In this document: piece by piece, positions 8,117 through 16,030 of the stretch
Layout: each line of letters opens with the position of its first letter
Position numbering within the stretch: the stretch's first letter is position 1
NCBI RefSeq assembly: GCF_050176255.1
Contig: NZ_JBFXIE010000010.1
Strand: one strand, 5' to 3'
DNA from: JBFXIE01 sp050176255
GTDB lineage: Bacteria; Pseudomonadota; Gammaproteobacteria; Burkholderiales; Burkholderiaceae_C
Length of the DNA stretch: 64,000 nucleotides
The notes under the pieces: model-generated
What the model was told of the DNA's origin: nothing
The model's input: only the letters and a program-made list of their open reading frames with translations
Databases searched by the model: none
Made by a program: the position numbers and the translations under genes

Positions 8117-8740
8117 ATGTCCGCACTGCGCAAGTGGCTTTTCACGGGTTTGCTGGTCATCGTGCCCGGCGTCATCACCGCCTGGGTGCTGAGCTGGATC
8201 GTCAGCACGCTCGACCAGACCCTGCAGATACTCCCAGGGGACTGGCAGCCCGACAAACTGTTGGGGTTTCACATTCCTGGCTTTGGCGTGCTGCTCACGC
8301 TCAGCATCTTGCTGGCTGTGGGCGCGCTGGCCAGCAACTTCGCGGGCCGCAAGCTCGTGGAATGGGGCGATCTGGCCGTGAGCCGCATCCCGGTGGTGCG
8401 CTCCATCTACTCCAGCGTCAAGCAGGTGTCGGACACACTGTTTTCCGAAGGCGGCAACGCGTTCCGCACGGCCGTGCTGGTGCAGTGGCCGCGCGAAGGC
8501 GTGTGGACGGTGGCCTTCGTCACCGGCACGCCCAATGGTGAGGTGGCCGCCTATCTGCGCGACGAGTTCGTCAGCGTCTATGTGCCCACCACGCCCAACC
8601 CCACGGGCGGATACTTCGTGCTGGTGCGCAAGAGCGACTGCATCGAGCTGGACATGAGCGTGGACGCCGCCCTCAAGTACATCGTGTCGATGGGTGTCGT
8701 GGCACCGCCCGGTCTTGCAGTCCCCGAAACCGGCAAGTAA
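8117..8740 (+). CDS. DUF502 family membrane protein
   Basis: A 207-residue protein with two N-terminal transmembrane segments (about 8-30 and 58-78). A conserved soluble portion follows, with VPVVRSIYSSVKQVSDTLF-like and FVTGTPNGEV motifs and the VYVPTTPNPTGGYF signature of DUF502 proteins. The family is widespread, its function unknown. The gene starts 11 bases after the FmdB gene and precedes aspS, so the three are probably cotranscribed. Confidence 0.88.
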   Translation: MSALRKWLFTGLLVIVPGVITAWVLSWIVSTLDQTLQILPGDWQPDKLLGFHIPGFGVLLTLSILLAVGALASNFAGRKLVEWGDLAVSRIPVVRSIYSSVKQVSDTLFSEGGNAFRTAVLVQWPREGVWTVAFVTGTPNGEVAAYLRDEFVSVYVPTTPNPTGGYFVLVRKSDCIELDMSVDAALKYIVSMGVVAPPGLAVPETGK

Positions 8741-8817
8741 CAAGTTTGCGCGCCCGGCGGCGCGCGAGAAGAACAACCCTCTAGTCGCGCTCCGCGAGAG
8801 CGCAGGAAGACAAACCA

Positions 8818-10626
8818 ATGGCCATGCGCTCTGAATACTGTGGTCTTGTGACCGAGGCCCTGCTGGGCCAATCCGTGACCCTGTGCGGCTGGGTGAACCG
8901 CCGCCGCGACCATGGCGGCGTGATTTTCATCGACCTGCGCGACCGTGAAGGCTACGTGCAGGTGGTCTGCGATCCCGACCGCCCCGAGATGTTCAAGGTG
9001 GCCGAAGGCATCCGCAACGAATACTGCGTGCAGATCAAGGGCCTGGTGCGCGCCCGTCCCGAAGGCACGACCAACGACAACCTCAAAAGCGGCAAGATCG
9101 AGGTGCTGTGTCACGAGCTCAACGTGCTCAACCCCTCGGTAACGCCGCCGTTCCAGATGGACGACGACAACCTGTCGGAGACCACGCGCCTCACACACCG
9201 CGTGCTGGACCTGCGCCGCCCCTACATGCAAAAAAACCTGATGCTGCGCTACCGCACGGCCATTCAGGTACGCAACTTCCTGGACAAGGAAGGCTTCATC
9301 GACATCGAAACGCCCATGCTGGGCAAGAGCACGCCCGAAGGCGCGCGCGACTACCTGGTGCCCAGCCGCGTGCATGACGGCCAGTTCTTTGCGCTGCCCC
9401 AGTCGCCCCAGCTCTACAAGCAGATGCTGATGGTGGCCGGCTACGACCGCTACTACCAGATCACCAAGTGCTTCCGCGACGAAGACCTGCGCGCCGACCG
9501 CCAGCCCGAGTTCACGCAGATCGACTGCGAAACTTCGTTCCTGAACGAAGAAGAAATCCGCGCCATCTTCCAGCGCATGATCACCGAGGTGTTCCAGACC
9601 CAGCTGGGCGTTCAACTCGGCGAATTCCCCATCATGACCTACCAGGAAGCGGCGCACCGCTTTGGCTCCGACAAGCCCGACCTGCGCGTCAAGCTCGAAT
9701 TCACCGAGCTGACGGACGTGATGAAGGACGTGGACTTCAAGGTGTTCTCCGGCGCTGCCAACATGAAGGGTGGCCGCGTGGTCGCGCTGCGCGTGCCCGG
9801 CGGATCGGCCGAGAACGGCGGCATCAGCCGTGGCGAGATCGATCAGTACACCGAGTTCGTCAAGATTTACGGCGCCAAGGGCCTGGCGTACATCCGCGTG
9901 AACGAGGTGGCCAAGGGCCGCGACGGGCTGCAGTCGCCCATCGTCAAGAACATCCACGACGCGGCCCTGGCCGAAATCCTCAAGCGCAGCGGTGCGCAGG
10001 ACGGCGACCTGCTGTTCTTCGGTGCCGACAAGGAAAAGGTGGTCAACGACGCCATTGGCGCGCTGCGCCTGAAGATCGGCCACAGCGAGTTTGGCAAGAA
10101 GAATGGCCTGTTTGAAAACCGCTGGGCGCCTCTGTGGGTGGTGGACTTCCCCATGTTCGAGCACGACGAGGACGAAGACCGCTGGGTGGCCGTGCACCAC
10201 CCCTTCACCAGCCCCAAGGACGGCCACGAAAACCTGATGGACACCGACCCCGGCAAATGCCTGGCCAAGGCCTACGACATGGTGCTCAACGGCTGGGAGC
10301 TGGGCGGCGGCTCGGTGCGTATCCACCGCGCCGATGTGCAAAGCAAGGTGTTCAGCGCCCTCAAGATCACGCCCGAGGACGCGAAAGCCAAGTTCGGCTA
10401 CCTGCTTGATGCGCTGCAGTACGGCGCACCACCGCACGGTGGCCTGGCCTTTGGTCTGGATCGCCTGATCACGCTGATGACCGGCGCCGAGTCGATCCGC
10501 GACGTGATTGCCTTCCCCAAGACCCAGCGCGCGCAAGACCTGCTGACCCAGGCGCCGTCGCCCGTGGACGAAAAGCAGCTGCGAGAGTTGCACATCAAGC
10601 TGCGCAACCCCGCCCCGGCGCAGTAA
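8818..10626 (+). CDS. aspS: Aspartyl-tRNA synthetase
   Basis: A 602-residue class II aminoacyl-tRNA synthetase of the bacterial type. An N-terminal OB anticodon-binding fold (about 1-105, WVNRRRDHGGVIFIDLRDREG) precedes class II motif 1, motif 2 (FRDEDLRADRQPEFTQ) and the bacterial GAD insertion domain. Motif 3 is GLAFGLDRL near residue 545. Length is normal for the bacterial enzyme (about 590-600). Whether it also charges tRNA-Asn cannot be decided here. A strong terminator follows 17 bases after the stop. Confidence 0.97.
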   Translation: MAMRSEYCGLVTEALLGQSVTLCGWVNRRRDHGGVIFIDLRDREGYVQVVCDPDRPEMFKVAEGIRNEYCVQIKGLVRARPEGTTNDNLKSGKIEVLCHELNVLNPSVTPPFQMDDDNLSETTRLTHRVLDLRRPYMQKNLMLRYRTAIQVRNFLDKEGFIDIETPMLGKSTPEGARDYLVPSRVHDGQFFALPQSPQLYKQMLMVAGYDRYYQITKCFRDEDLRADRQPEFTQIDCETSFLNEEEIRAIFQRMITEVFQTQLGVQLGEFPIMTYQEAAHRFGSDKPDLRVKLEFTELTDVMKDVDFKVFSGAANMKGGRVVALRVPGGSAENGGISRGEIDQYTEFVKIYGAKGLAYIRVNEVAKGRDGLQSPIVKNIHDAALAEILKRSGAQDGDLLFFGADKEKVVNDAIGALRLKIGHSEFGKKNGLFENRWAPLWVVDFPMFEHDEDEDRWVAVHHPFTSPKDGHENLMDTDPGKCLAKAYDMVLNGWELGGGSVRIHRADVQSKVFSALKITPEDAKAKFGYLLDALQYGAPPHGGLAFGLDRLITLMTGAESIRDVIAFPKTQRAQDLLTQAPSPVDEKQLRELHIKLRNPAPAQ

Positions 10627-10642
10627 GACGGGTCAGATGGGT

Positions 10643-10675
10643 AAAACGCCAGGGTACTTTGTGCCCTGGCGTTTT
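10643..10675 (+). terminator. Rho-independent terminator after aspS
   Basis: A perfect 12-bp stem AAAACGCCAGGG / CCCTGGCGTTTT encloses a 9-base loop and ends in TTTT. It directly follows the aspS stop and closes the FmdB-DUF502-aspS unit. The run of A on the 5' arm would let it act on both strands. Confidence 0.9.
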
Positions 10676-10697
10676 CGTATGGGCTCATGACTTTTGG

Positions 10698-10713
10698 ATG
10701 GCTAAAATGGCTA
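10698..10713 (+). promoter_or_regulatory. Candidate operator/promoter of the toxin-antitoxin pair
   Basis: Two direct copies of ATGGCTA separated by AA lie about 23 bases upstream of the antitoxin start, overlapping an AT-rich TAAAAT that could be the -10 box. Type II antitoxins normally bind their own promoter, so a repeat here is a plausible autoregulatory site. No direct proof from sequence. Confidence 0.35.
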
Positions 10714-10735
10714 TTCAAAATGCCGGGAGCAGGTC

Positions 10736-11017
10736 ATGCAAGTCACCGCCACTGAAGCCAAGAATCGTTTGGGCTTTTACCTGAGCCAGGCTGAGCGCGA
10801 GCCAGTGCACGTGCTCAAGAATGAGCGTGTGGCAGGTGTCATCGTGTCGGCAGCGCGTTATGCAGAGTTGATTGCGCTGGAGCAGAAGAAAACTCTGGCG
10901 CAGCGCAAGCGCGAATTCAACGAGACCTACAAAGACTGGATAGCCGAGCAAAACGCCCACCACGAAGCGCAGGGGTTGTGGTGCGAAGGGCTGGTGGCTT
11001 GGCGGGATCAATCCTGA
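10736..11017 (+). CDS. Type II antitoxin, Phd/YefM-like N-terminus with CcdA-like tail
   Basis: A 93-residue antitoxin. Residues 1-50 match the Phd/YefM DNA-binding fold: VTATEAKNRLGFYLSQAE, then EPVHVLKNERVAGVIVSAARYAEL. Residues 55-90 (RKREFNETYKDWIAEQNAHH ... GLWCEGLVAW) instead resemble the C-terminal toxin-wrapping tail of CcdA, with its Ile-x2-xN, Glu and Gly-Leu spacing. The partner directly downstream is CcdB, so a chimeric Phd/CcdA antitoxin fits. Its stop TGA shares a base with the toxin ATG (TGATG), giving translational coupling. The TA assignment is strong; the CcdA-like tail is an inference from motif spacing. Confidence 0.82.
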   Translation: MQVTATEAKNRLGFYLSQAEREPVHVLKNERVAGVIVSAARYAELIALEQKKTLAQRKREFNETYKDWIAEQNAHHEAQGLWCEGLVAWRDQS

Positions 11018-11334
11018 TGCCGCAGTTTGACGTATATGCCAACCCCAATCACTCGACGCGGGGGGCTGTGCCTTTTGTGGTGGATGTGCAAAGCAGCCTG
11101 ATCGACGCATTGCCCACACGATTGGTTATGCCGCTGTCTCGTGTGGGTGCAGACCGGGTCAGTTTGCCGACGAACCTGTGTCCGCTGGTGAAGGTTGATG
11201 GCGAAACCTTGACTCTGATGCCGCACCTGGCTGCCGCGATCGACAGACGCCTTTTGCGTCAGTCCGTGCTGTCCTTGGCGCACCGCTCCCATGAGATCAG
11301 TGCAGCGCTGGATGCAGTGCTTGCCGGGTTCTGA
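11017..11334 (+). CDS. ccdB: CcdB family gyrase-poison toxin
   Basis: A 105-residue CcdB-family protein; F-plasmid CcdB traps DNA gyrase on cleaved DNA. Family features are FDVYANPN at the N-terminus, the FVVDVQSSLID strand, TRLVMPL, NLCPLVKVDGETLTLMPHLAAAI and LAHRSHEISAALD. F-plasmid CcdB ends in Trp-Gly-Ile, which is essential for gyrase poisoning; here the end is Ala-Gly-Phe, so only the Gly is kept. Chromosomal CcdBs vary at this end, so activity remains possible. The start overlaps the antitoxin stop by one base. Confidence 0.9.
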   Translation: MPQFDVYANPNHSTRGAVPFVVDVQSSLIDALPTRLVMPLSRVGADRVSLPTNLCPLVKVDGETLTLMPHLAAAIDRRLLRQSVLSLAHRSHEISAALDAVLAGF

Positions 11335-11380
11335 GCACATCCTCGCCGGCTAAATCAGCAAATTGCCGTTGTGAAGCGCC

Positions 11381-11842
11381 GTGCACGCCTACAAAATTCC
11401 CCAATCCGTGCTGGTGGTGATCTACACCCCCGCGCTGGACGTGCTGCTCATCCGGCGCACCGTGGATGCGCCCGATGGCCAGCCCTTCTGGCAATCCGTC
11501 ACCGGCAGCAAGGATTTTGTGGATGAAGACTGGGCCACCACTGCCGCGCGCGAGGCGGCCGAGGAAACCGGCATCCACGCCCATGCGCCTGGCCATGTAC
11601 TGCGCGACTGGGGCCTGCAGAACATCTACACCATTTACCCGCAATGGCTGCACCGTTATGCGCCTGGTGTGCGCCTGAATACCGAGCGCGTTTTCGGCCT
11701 GTGCGTGCCGGCGCAAACGCCGGTGGTCTTGAATCCGCGTGAGCACAAGGCATATGCTTGGGCCGACTGGCGCGCTGCGGCCGACCGCTGCTACTCGCCC
11801 TCCAATGCAGAGGCCATACTCTGGTTGCCCCGATTCGCCTGA
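11381..11842 (+). CDS. nudB: Dihydroneopterin triphosphate diphosphatase NudB (Nudix)
   Basis: A 153-residue Nudix hydrolase with a GTG start. NudB removes pyrophosphate from dihydroneopterin triphosphate in folate synthesis. The Nudix box is GSKDFVDEDW ... AAREAAEETGI, one residue longer between the Gly and the first acidic residue than the textbook motif. FWQSVTGS before the box and IYTIYPQWLHRYAPGV after it are typical of NudB. folE, the preceding pathway step, lies about 2 kb downstream, and an EEP hydrolase and clsB follow at once. Confidence 0.92.
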   Translation: MHAYKIPQSVLVVIYTPALDVLLIRRTVDAPDGQPFWQSVTGSKDFVDEDWATTAAREAAEETGIHAHAPGHVLRDWGLQNIYTIYPQWLHRYAPGVRLNTERVFGLCVPAQTPVVLNPREHKAYAWADWRAAADRCYSPSNAEAILWLPRFA

Positions 11843-11844
11843 TC

Positions 11845-12612
11845 ATGACCCACACACCGATCGAACTGCCCGCCGAGCATTCCGGCATCCTGCGCGTGGC
11901 CACCTACAACATCCACAAGGGGGTGCAGGGGTTGGGGCCGACGCGCCGGTTGGAGATCCACAACCTGGGGCTGGCCGTGGAGCAGCTCGACGCCGACATC
12001 GTGTGCCTGCAGGAAGTGCGCAAGATGAACCACAAAGAGGCCGGCTACTTCGAGCGCTGGCCCCGCGTGCCGCAGGCCGAATACCTGGCGCCGGAGGGCT
12101 ACGCGTCGGTGTACCGCACCAATGCCTACACGCGCCACGGCGAGCATGGCAACGCGCTGCTCACGCGCTGGCCGGTGATGGGTCACCAGCACGAAGACAT
12201 CTCGGACCACCGCTTCGAGCAGCGCGGCCTGCTGCATGTGGAGGTGGAGGTGCAGGGCCGCCGGGTGCACGCCATCGTGGTGCACCTGGGGCTGATTCCG
12301 GGCAGCCGCATCCGCCAGGTGGCGCAGTTGCAGCGCTTCATTGCGCGCGAGGTGCCGGGCGACGCGCCGCTGGTCGTGGCGGGCGACTTCAACGACTGGG
12401 GGCTGCAGATCAAGCGCATGCTGGCGGGCTTTGGCCTGTTCGAGTACGACGATGCGCCGCGCGCCTTCACCTATCCCGCGCGCCTGCCGCTGGTGCAGCT
12501 GGATCACGTGTACGTGCGCGGGCTCACGCCGCTGGGGCTGCATGTGCCGCGCGGTCGCATCTGGTGGCGCATGTCGGACCACCTTCCGCTGATTGCCGAG
12601 TTCAGACTCTGA
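11845..12612 (+). CDS. Endonuclease/exonuclease/phosphatase (EEP) family hydrolase
   Basis: A 255-residue EEP-family metal-dependent hydrolase. Family motifs in order are LRVATYNIHKGVQG (Asn-containing strand), DIVCLQEVRKMNHKE (catalytic Glu), TNAYTRHGEHGNALLTRW, VHLGLIPGSRIRQVAQL, VVAGDFNDWG and WRMSDHLPLIAEF (terminal Asp-His). It starts two bases after the nudB stop. The ATG at 11845 was preferred over upstream in-frame starts lying within nudB. It directly precedes clsB, as in many proteobacteria where this EEP protein is encoded beside a cardiolipin synthase. Substrate unknown; a phospholipid-related role is inferred from context. Confidence 0.9.
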   Translation: MTHTPIELPAEHSGILRVATYNIHKGVQGLGPTRRLEIHNLGLAVEQLDADIVCLQEVRKMNHKEAGYFERWPRVPQAEYLAPEGYASVYRTNAYTRHGEHGNALLTRWPVMGHQHEDISDHRFEQRGLLHVEVEVQGRRVHAIVVHLGLIPGSRIRQVAQLQRFIAREVPGDAPLVVAGDFNDWGLQIKRMLAGFGLFEYDDAPRAFTYPARLPLVQLDHVYVRGLTPLGLHVPRGRIWWRMSDHLPLIAEFRL

Positions 12613-12616
12613 GAGC

Positions 12617-13849
12617 ATGGTCGTCACCCCTGCACGGCGCGCCGCGTCAGCGACGGGCCACCACATCCAACTGCTGCAGGGCGCGCAGGAGTTCTTTCCG
12701 GCCCTCATTGCCGACATGGATGCCGCACTGTCCGACATCCAGTTCGAGACCTACATCTTCGACTTCACCGGCGCCGGCGCCGACGTGGCCCGGGCGCTGA
12801 TGCGGGCGGCACAGCGTGGCGTGCGCGTGCACCTGGCGGTGGATGGCGTGGGCACCGGGCCGCTGCCTGAGCCTTGGCGCTCGCGCCTGAAGCAGGCCGG
12901 CGTGCAGGTGCAGGTGTACTCGCCGCTGGGGCCGCTGGGTCTGCTGTTGCCGATGCGCTGGCGGCGCCTGCACCGCAAGCTGTGCGTGATCGACGGCTGC
13001 GTGCTGTTTTGCGGTGGCATCAACGTGCTGGACGACTTCCATGACCCCAACCATGGCGTGCTGGCCGCACCGCGCTTTGACTTTGCGGTGCGGGCCGTGG
13101 GCAGCCTGGTGCAACAGGCCAGCGAGGCCATGGAGCAGCTGTGGTGGCGCATGCGGGCCGTGCGCGACGTGCGCCGCCGGCGCCTGTCGCTGGCGCTGGC
13201 CGACCTGCGCGCCGCCAGCGCGGCGCGCCTGGCCGCACGGCGCGCCGACAGCAGCAGCCGCGGCATGCGTGCGGCGCTGGTGCTGCGCGACAACGTGCGC
13301 AACCGCACGCGTATCGAGCGCGCCTACCTGCGCGCCATCGCCCATGCGCGCCACGAGATCATCATCGCCAACGCCTACTTTGTGCCCGGCCGCAAGCTGC
13401 GCCGCGCGCTGGTGCTGGCGGCCCGGCGCGGCGTGCGGGTGCAGCTGCTGCTGCAGGGGCGCTACGAATATTTCATGCAATACCACGCCGCGCGCCCCGT
13501 ATATGGCCAGCTTCTGGCTGCGGGCGTGGAGATCCACGAGTACGCGCCCAGCTTTCTGCATGCCAAGGTGGCGGTGATCGACGCGCAAAGCAGGCGCGCC
13601 TGGGCCACCGTGGGTTCCAGCAATCTGGATCCGCTGTCGCTGCTGCTGGCACGCGAGGCCAACGTTGTCGTGCACGACCGCGCGTTTGCGCAAGACTTGC
13701 GCCGCCGGCTGCGCCACGCCATGGCCCACGAGGGGCGCCAGCTGGACCCCCAAAGCTACGCCCGGCGATCGCTGCGCCAGCGGGTGCTGGATCGCCTGGC
13801 CTTCGGCCTTGCGCGCGCCGCCTTGTGGCTGACCGGCAATCGTTACTGA
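12617..13849 (+). CDS. clsB: Cardiolipin synthase ClsB (phospholipase D family)
   Basis: A 410-residue phospholipase D superfamily enzyme that condenses phospholipids to cardiolipin at the inner membrane. Two HKD motifs are intact: H119-x-K121-x4-D126 (HRKLCVID) and H315-x-K317-x4-D322 (HAKVAVID). The GSSNLDPLS motif follows the second. There is no N-terminal membrane helix, matching ClsB rather than ClsA. Start ATG 12617 lies four bases after the EEP hydrolase stop. The C-terminal helix (LDRLAFGLARAALWLTG) may be amphipathic and membrane-associated. Confidence 0.93.
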   Translation: MVVTPARRAASATGHHIQLLQGAQEFFPALIADMDAALSDIQFETYIFDFTGAGADVARALMRAAQRGVRVHLAVDGVGTGPLPEPWRSRLKQAGVQVQVYSPLGPLGLLLPMRWRRLHRKLCVIDGCVLFCGGINVLDDFHDPNHGVLAAPRFDFAVRAVGSLVQQASEAMEQLWWRMRAVRDVRRRRLSLALADLRAASAARLAARRADSSSRGMRAALVLRDNVRNRTRIERAYLRAIAHARHEIIIANAYFVPGRKLRRALVLAARRGVRVQLLLQGRYEYFMQYHAARPVYGQLLAAGVEIHEYAPSFLHAKVAVIDAQSRRAWATVGSSNLDPLSLLLAREANVVVHDRAFAQDLRRRLRHAMAHEGRQLDPQSYARRSLRQRVLDRLAFGLARAALWLTGNRY

Positions 13850-13871
13850 AATACGTTGCGGTTTGGGTTCT

Positions 13872-13926
13872 TTGCTATTAAATAAATAGCTGTTGGCGCT
13901 TATGGAACGGGCGCCAGAGGCATAAA
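13872..13926. repeat. Palindromic family repeat, copy 3
   Basis: The core reads AAATAGCTGTTGGCGCTT and GGCGCCAGAGG between clsB and folE. It is a diverged repeat copy in the otherwise empty 120-bp intergenic gap. Confidence 0.7.
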
Positions 13927-13970
13927 GAACCCATAAGACCTGAGGATACATTCACTGGTACCATGGCGCC

Positions 13971-14696
13971 ATGTCTGCTGAAACACCCCCACCCGTGAGC
14001 ACCCGCGAGTCCGATGAGGGCACGCCCGTCTCCGTCAAGATTCGTGAACGGCTGCAGGCATCGCGCCGGCGCTTTCACGCCAACGACAACATTGCCGACT
14101 TCATCCAGCCCGGCGAACTCGAGCGCCTGCTCGACGAGGTAGAGGCCAAGATGCAGGGCGTGCTCGACAGCATGGTGATCGACACAGCGGGCGATCACAA
14201 CACGCAAAATACTGCGCGCCGGGTGGCCAAGATGTACCTCAACGAGGTCTTCAAGGGGCGCTACGTGCAGCCGCCGGCGATTACCGAGTTTCCCAACGCC
14301 GAGCACCTCAATGAGCTGATGATCGTCGGCCCCATCACCGTGCGCAGCGCCTGCAGCCACCATTTCTGCCCGGTCATCGGCAAGATCTGGATCGGCGTCA
14401 TGCCCAACGAGCACACCAACGTGATCGGCCTGTCCAAGTACGCGCGCCTGGTGGACTGGGTGATGGGCCGCCCCCAGATCCAGGAAGAAGCCGTGGTGCA
14501 GCTGGCCGACCTGATCATGGAAAAAACCCAGCCCGACGGCCTGGCCATCGTCATGGAGGCCAGCCACTTTTGCATGTCCTGGCGCGGTGTGCGCGAGATG
14601 GACAGCAAGATGATCAACTCGGTCATGCGCGGTGTGTTCCTCACCAACCCTGCGCTGCGCCGTGAATTCCTCGCCCTCATTCCCGGAAGGAACTGA
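13971..14696 (+). CDS. folE: GTP cyclohydrolase I
   Basis: A 241-residue GTP cyclohydrolase I, the first enzyme of tetrahydrofolate synthesis, which turns GTP into dihydroneopterin triphosphate. Signatures are DTAGDHNTQNTARRVAKMY, the zinc-binding SACSHHFCPVIGK loop (Cys-x2-His plus a later Cys), IGLSKYARLVDW and ASHFCMSWRGVR. It forms a homodecamer in known bacteria. An extra 25-30 N-terminal residues are Pro/Thr/Glu-rich. The gene directly precedes the BLUF photoreceptor gene, from which it is four bases away. Confidence 0.96.
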   Translation: MSAETPPPVSTRESDEGTPVSVKIRERLQASRRRFHANDNIADFIQPGELERLLDEVEAKMQGVLDSMVIDTAGDHNTQNTARRVAKMYLNEVFKGRYVQPPAITEFPNAEHLNELMIVGPITVRSACSHHFCPVIGKIWIGVMPNEHTNVIGLSKYARLVDWVMGRPQIQEEAVVQLADLIMEKTQPDGLAIVMEASHFCMSWRGVREMDSKMINSVMRGVFLTNPALRREFLALIPGRN

Positions 14697-14700
14697 CCCC

Positions 14701-15123
14701 ATGCTGGTCCGTCTTCTCTATGTCAGCCGCGCAGTCGATACGTCGGCCGAGGCCATCGAAGCCATCCTCACCCAGTCGCGCCAGCACAACCCGGCCACCG
14801 GCATCACCGGCGTGCTGTGCTACGGCGGCGGCATTTTTCTGCAGGCCATCGAAGGCGGCCGATCGGCCGTGAGTGACCTGTACGGCCATATCCAGCGCGA
14901 CCCGCGCCACCAGCATGTGGAGCTGCTGGCCTTTGAAGAGATCACCGAGCGCCGCTTTGGCGGCTGGACCATGGGCCAGGTCAACCTGGCCAAGCTCAAC
15001 CACTCCATCGTGCTCAAGTATTCCGAGCGCCCCGAATTCGACCCCTATGCCGCCTCGGGCAAGGTGTCGTTCGCGCTGCTCGAAGAGCTCATGGCCACGG
15101 CCAGCATCATCGGGCGTGCCTGA
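14701..15123 (+). CDS. BLUF-domain blue-light photoreceptor
   Basis: A 140-residue stand-alone BLUF protein that should bind FAD and sense blue light. The photochemical residues line up: Tyr7 in RLLYVSR, Asn30 in HNPATGITG and Gln48 in FLQAIEG, plus Trp89 in GGWTMGQ. The domain covers residues 1-95, with a C-terminal helical cap (105-135) as in short BLUF proteins such as PixD. No output domain is fused, so signalling must go through a partner. Its start lies four bases after folE, suggesting cotranscription, and its end overlaps the DUF429 gene. Confidence 0.93.
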   Translation: MLVRLLYVSRAVDTSAEAIEAILTQSRQHNPATGITGVLCYGGGIFLQAIEGGRSAVSDLYGHIQRDPRHQHVELLAFEEITERRFGGWTMGQVNLAKLNHSIVLKYSERPEFDPYAASGKVSFALLEELMATASIIGRA

Positions 15124-15955
15124 CGGGGCGGGCGGCCTGCTGCTGGCAGGCTGCGATTTCTCCAGCAGCCCCAGCCCGCGCAAGCCCATCGTGCTGGCGC
15201 TGGGGCATCGCCGGGGCGACCGCGTGACCTTGACCGGCCTGTCGCGGTTTGATTCCTTGGATGCGTTTGGCCAGTGGCTGGCCGAGCCGCAATCCTGGGT
15301 GGGCGGGTTTGATTTGCCTTTTGGCCTGCCGCGCACCCTGGTGCAGCAACTGGGCTGGCCGCTGGGCTGGGCCGCCTGCATGGCGCATTACCGCAGCCTC
15401 ACGCGGGCGCAGATCCGCGATGCGTTTGCCGCGTTTTGCGCCGCGCGCCCGGTGGGCGCCAAGTTTGCGCACCGCGCCACCGACGGACCTGCCGGATCCA
15501 GTCCCTCGATGAAATGGGTCAACCCGCCCGTGGCTTACATGCTGCACGCGGGCGTTCCGCTGCTCATTGATGCGGGCGTGCATCTGCCCGGGCTGCGCGC
15601 AGGCGACCCTCAGCGCGTGGCGCTGGAGGCCTACCCAGGCCTGCTGGCGCGCGAGGTGCTGGGCCGGCGCAGCTACAAGAGCGACGACAAGGCGCGGCAA
15701 ACACCCGACCGCCTCATAGCGCGCAAAGACCTGCTGGCTGCGCTGGAGACCGGCCGCACGCGCCTGGGACTGCGCCTGGTGCTGAGCGCGGCGCAGCACG
15801 ACGCCCTGGTGCAGGATGCGCGCGGCGACAGCCTGGACGCCGTGCTGTGCCTGCTGCAGGCTGCCTGGGGCGAGCAGCGCCATGTGCAGGGCGATGCGCT
15901 GTACGGCCTGCCGCCTACGCTCGACGCGCTGGAGGGCTGGATCGTCACTGCCTGA
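15116..15955 (+). CDS. DUF429 family protein
   Basis: A 279-residue protein with a GTG start overlapping the BLUF stop by eight bases. DUF429 proteins have an RNase H-like fold and are predicted nucleases. Supporting segments are LLLAGCDFSSSPSPRKPIV (acidic first strand), WVGGFDLPFGLPR (second acidic residue), ALEAYPGLLAREVLGRRSYK and DSLDAVLCLLQAAW. Catalytic activity is unproven for the family. Overlap with the BLUF gene suggests coexpression, though no joint function is known. Confidence 0.8.
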   Translation: MPDGAGGLLLAGCDFSSSPSPRKPIVLALGHRRGDRVTLTGLSRFDSLDAFGQWLAEPQSWVGGFDLPFGLPRTLVQQLGWPLGWAACMAHYRSLTRAQIRDAFAAFCAARPVGAKFAHRATDGPAGSSPSMKWVNPPVAYMLHAGVPLLIDAGVHLPGLRAGDPQRVALEAYPGLLAREVLGRRSYKSDDKARQTPDRLIARKDLLAALETGRTRLGLRLVLSAAQHDALVQDARGDSLDAVLCLLQAAWGEQRHVQGDALYGLPPTLDALEGWIVTA

Positions 15956-16030
15956 ACCGCCCTGACCTGAACCCGCCACGACCTGCGTTTGTCATGGCCC
16001 GAACCATCGTCTGTTGTTTTCCCCCTCCTC

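Noticed and set aside
8578..10593. A 671-codon minus-strand open frame over aspS
   Set aside because: It is a shadow of aspS with a His/Val/Leu-rich composition and no recognisable domain. aspS is fully conserved on the other strand.
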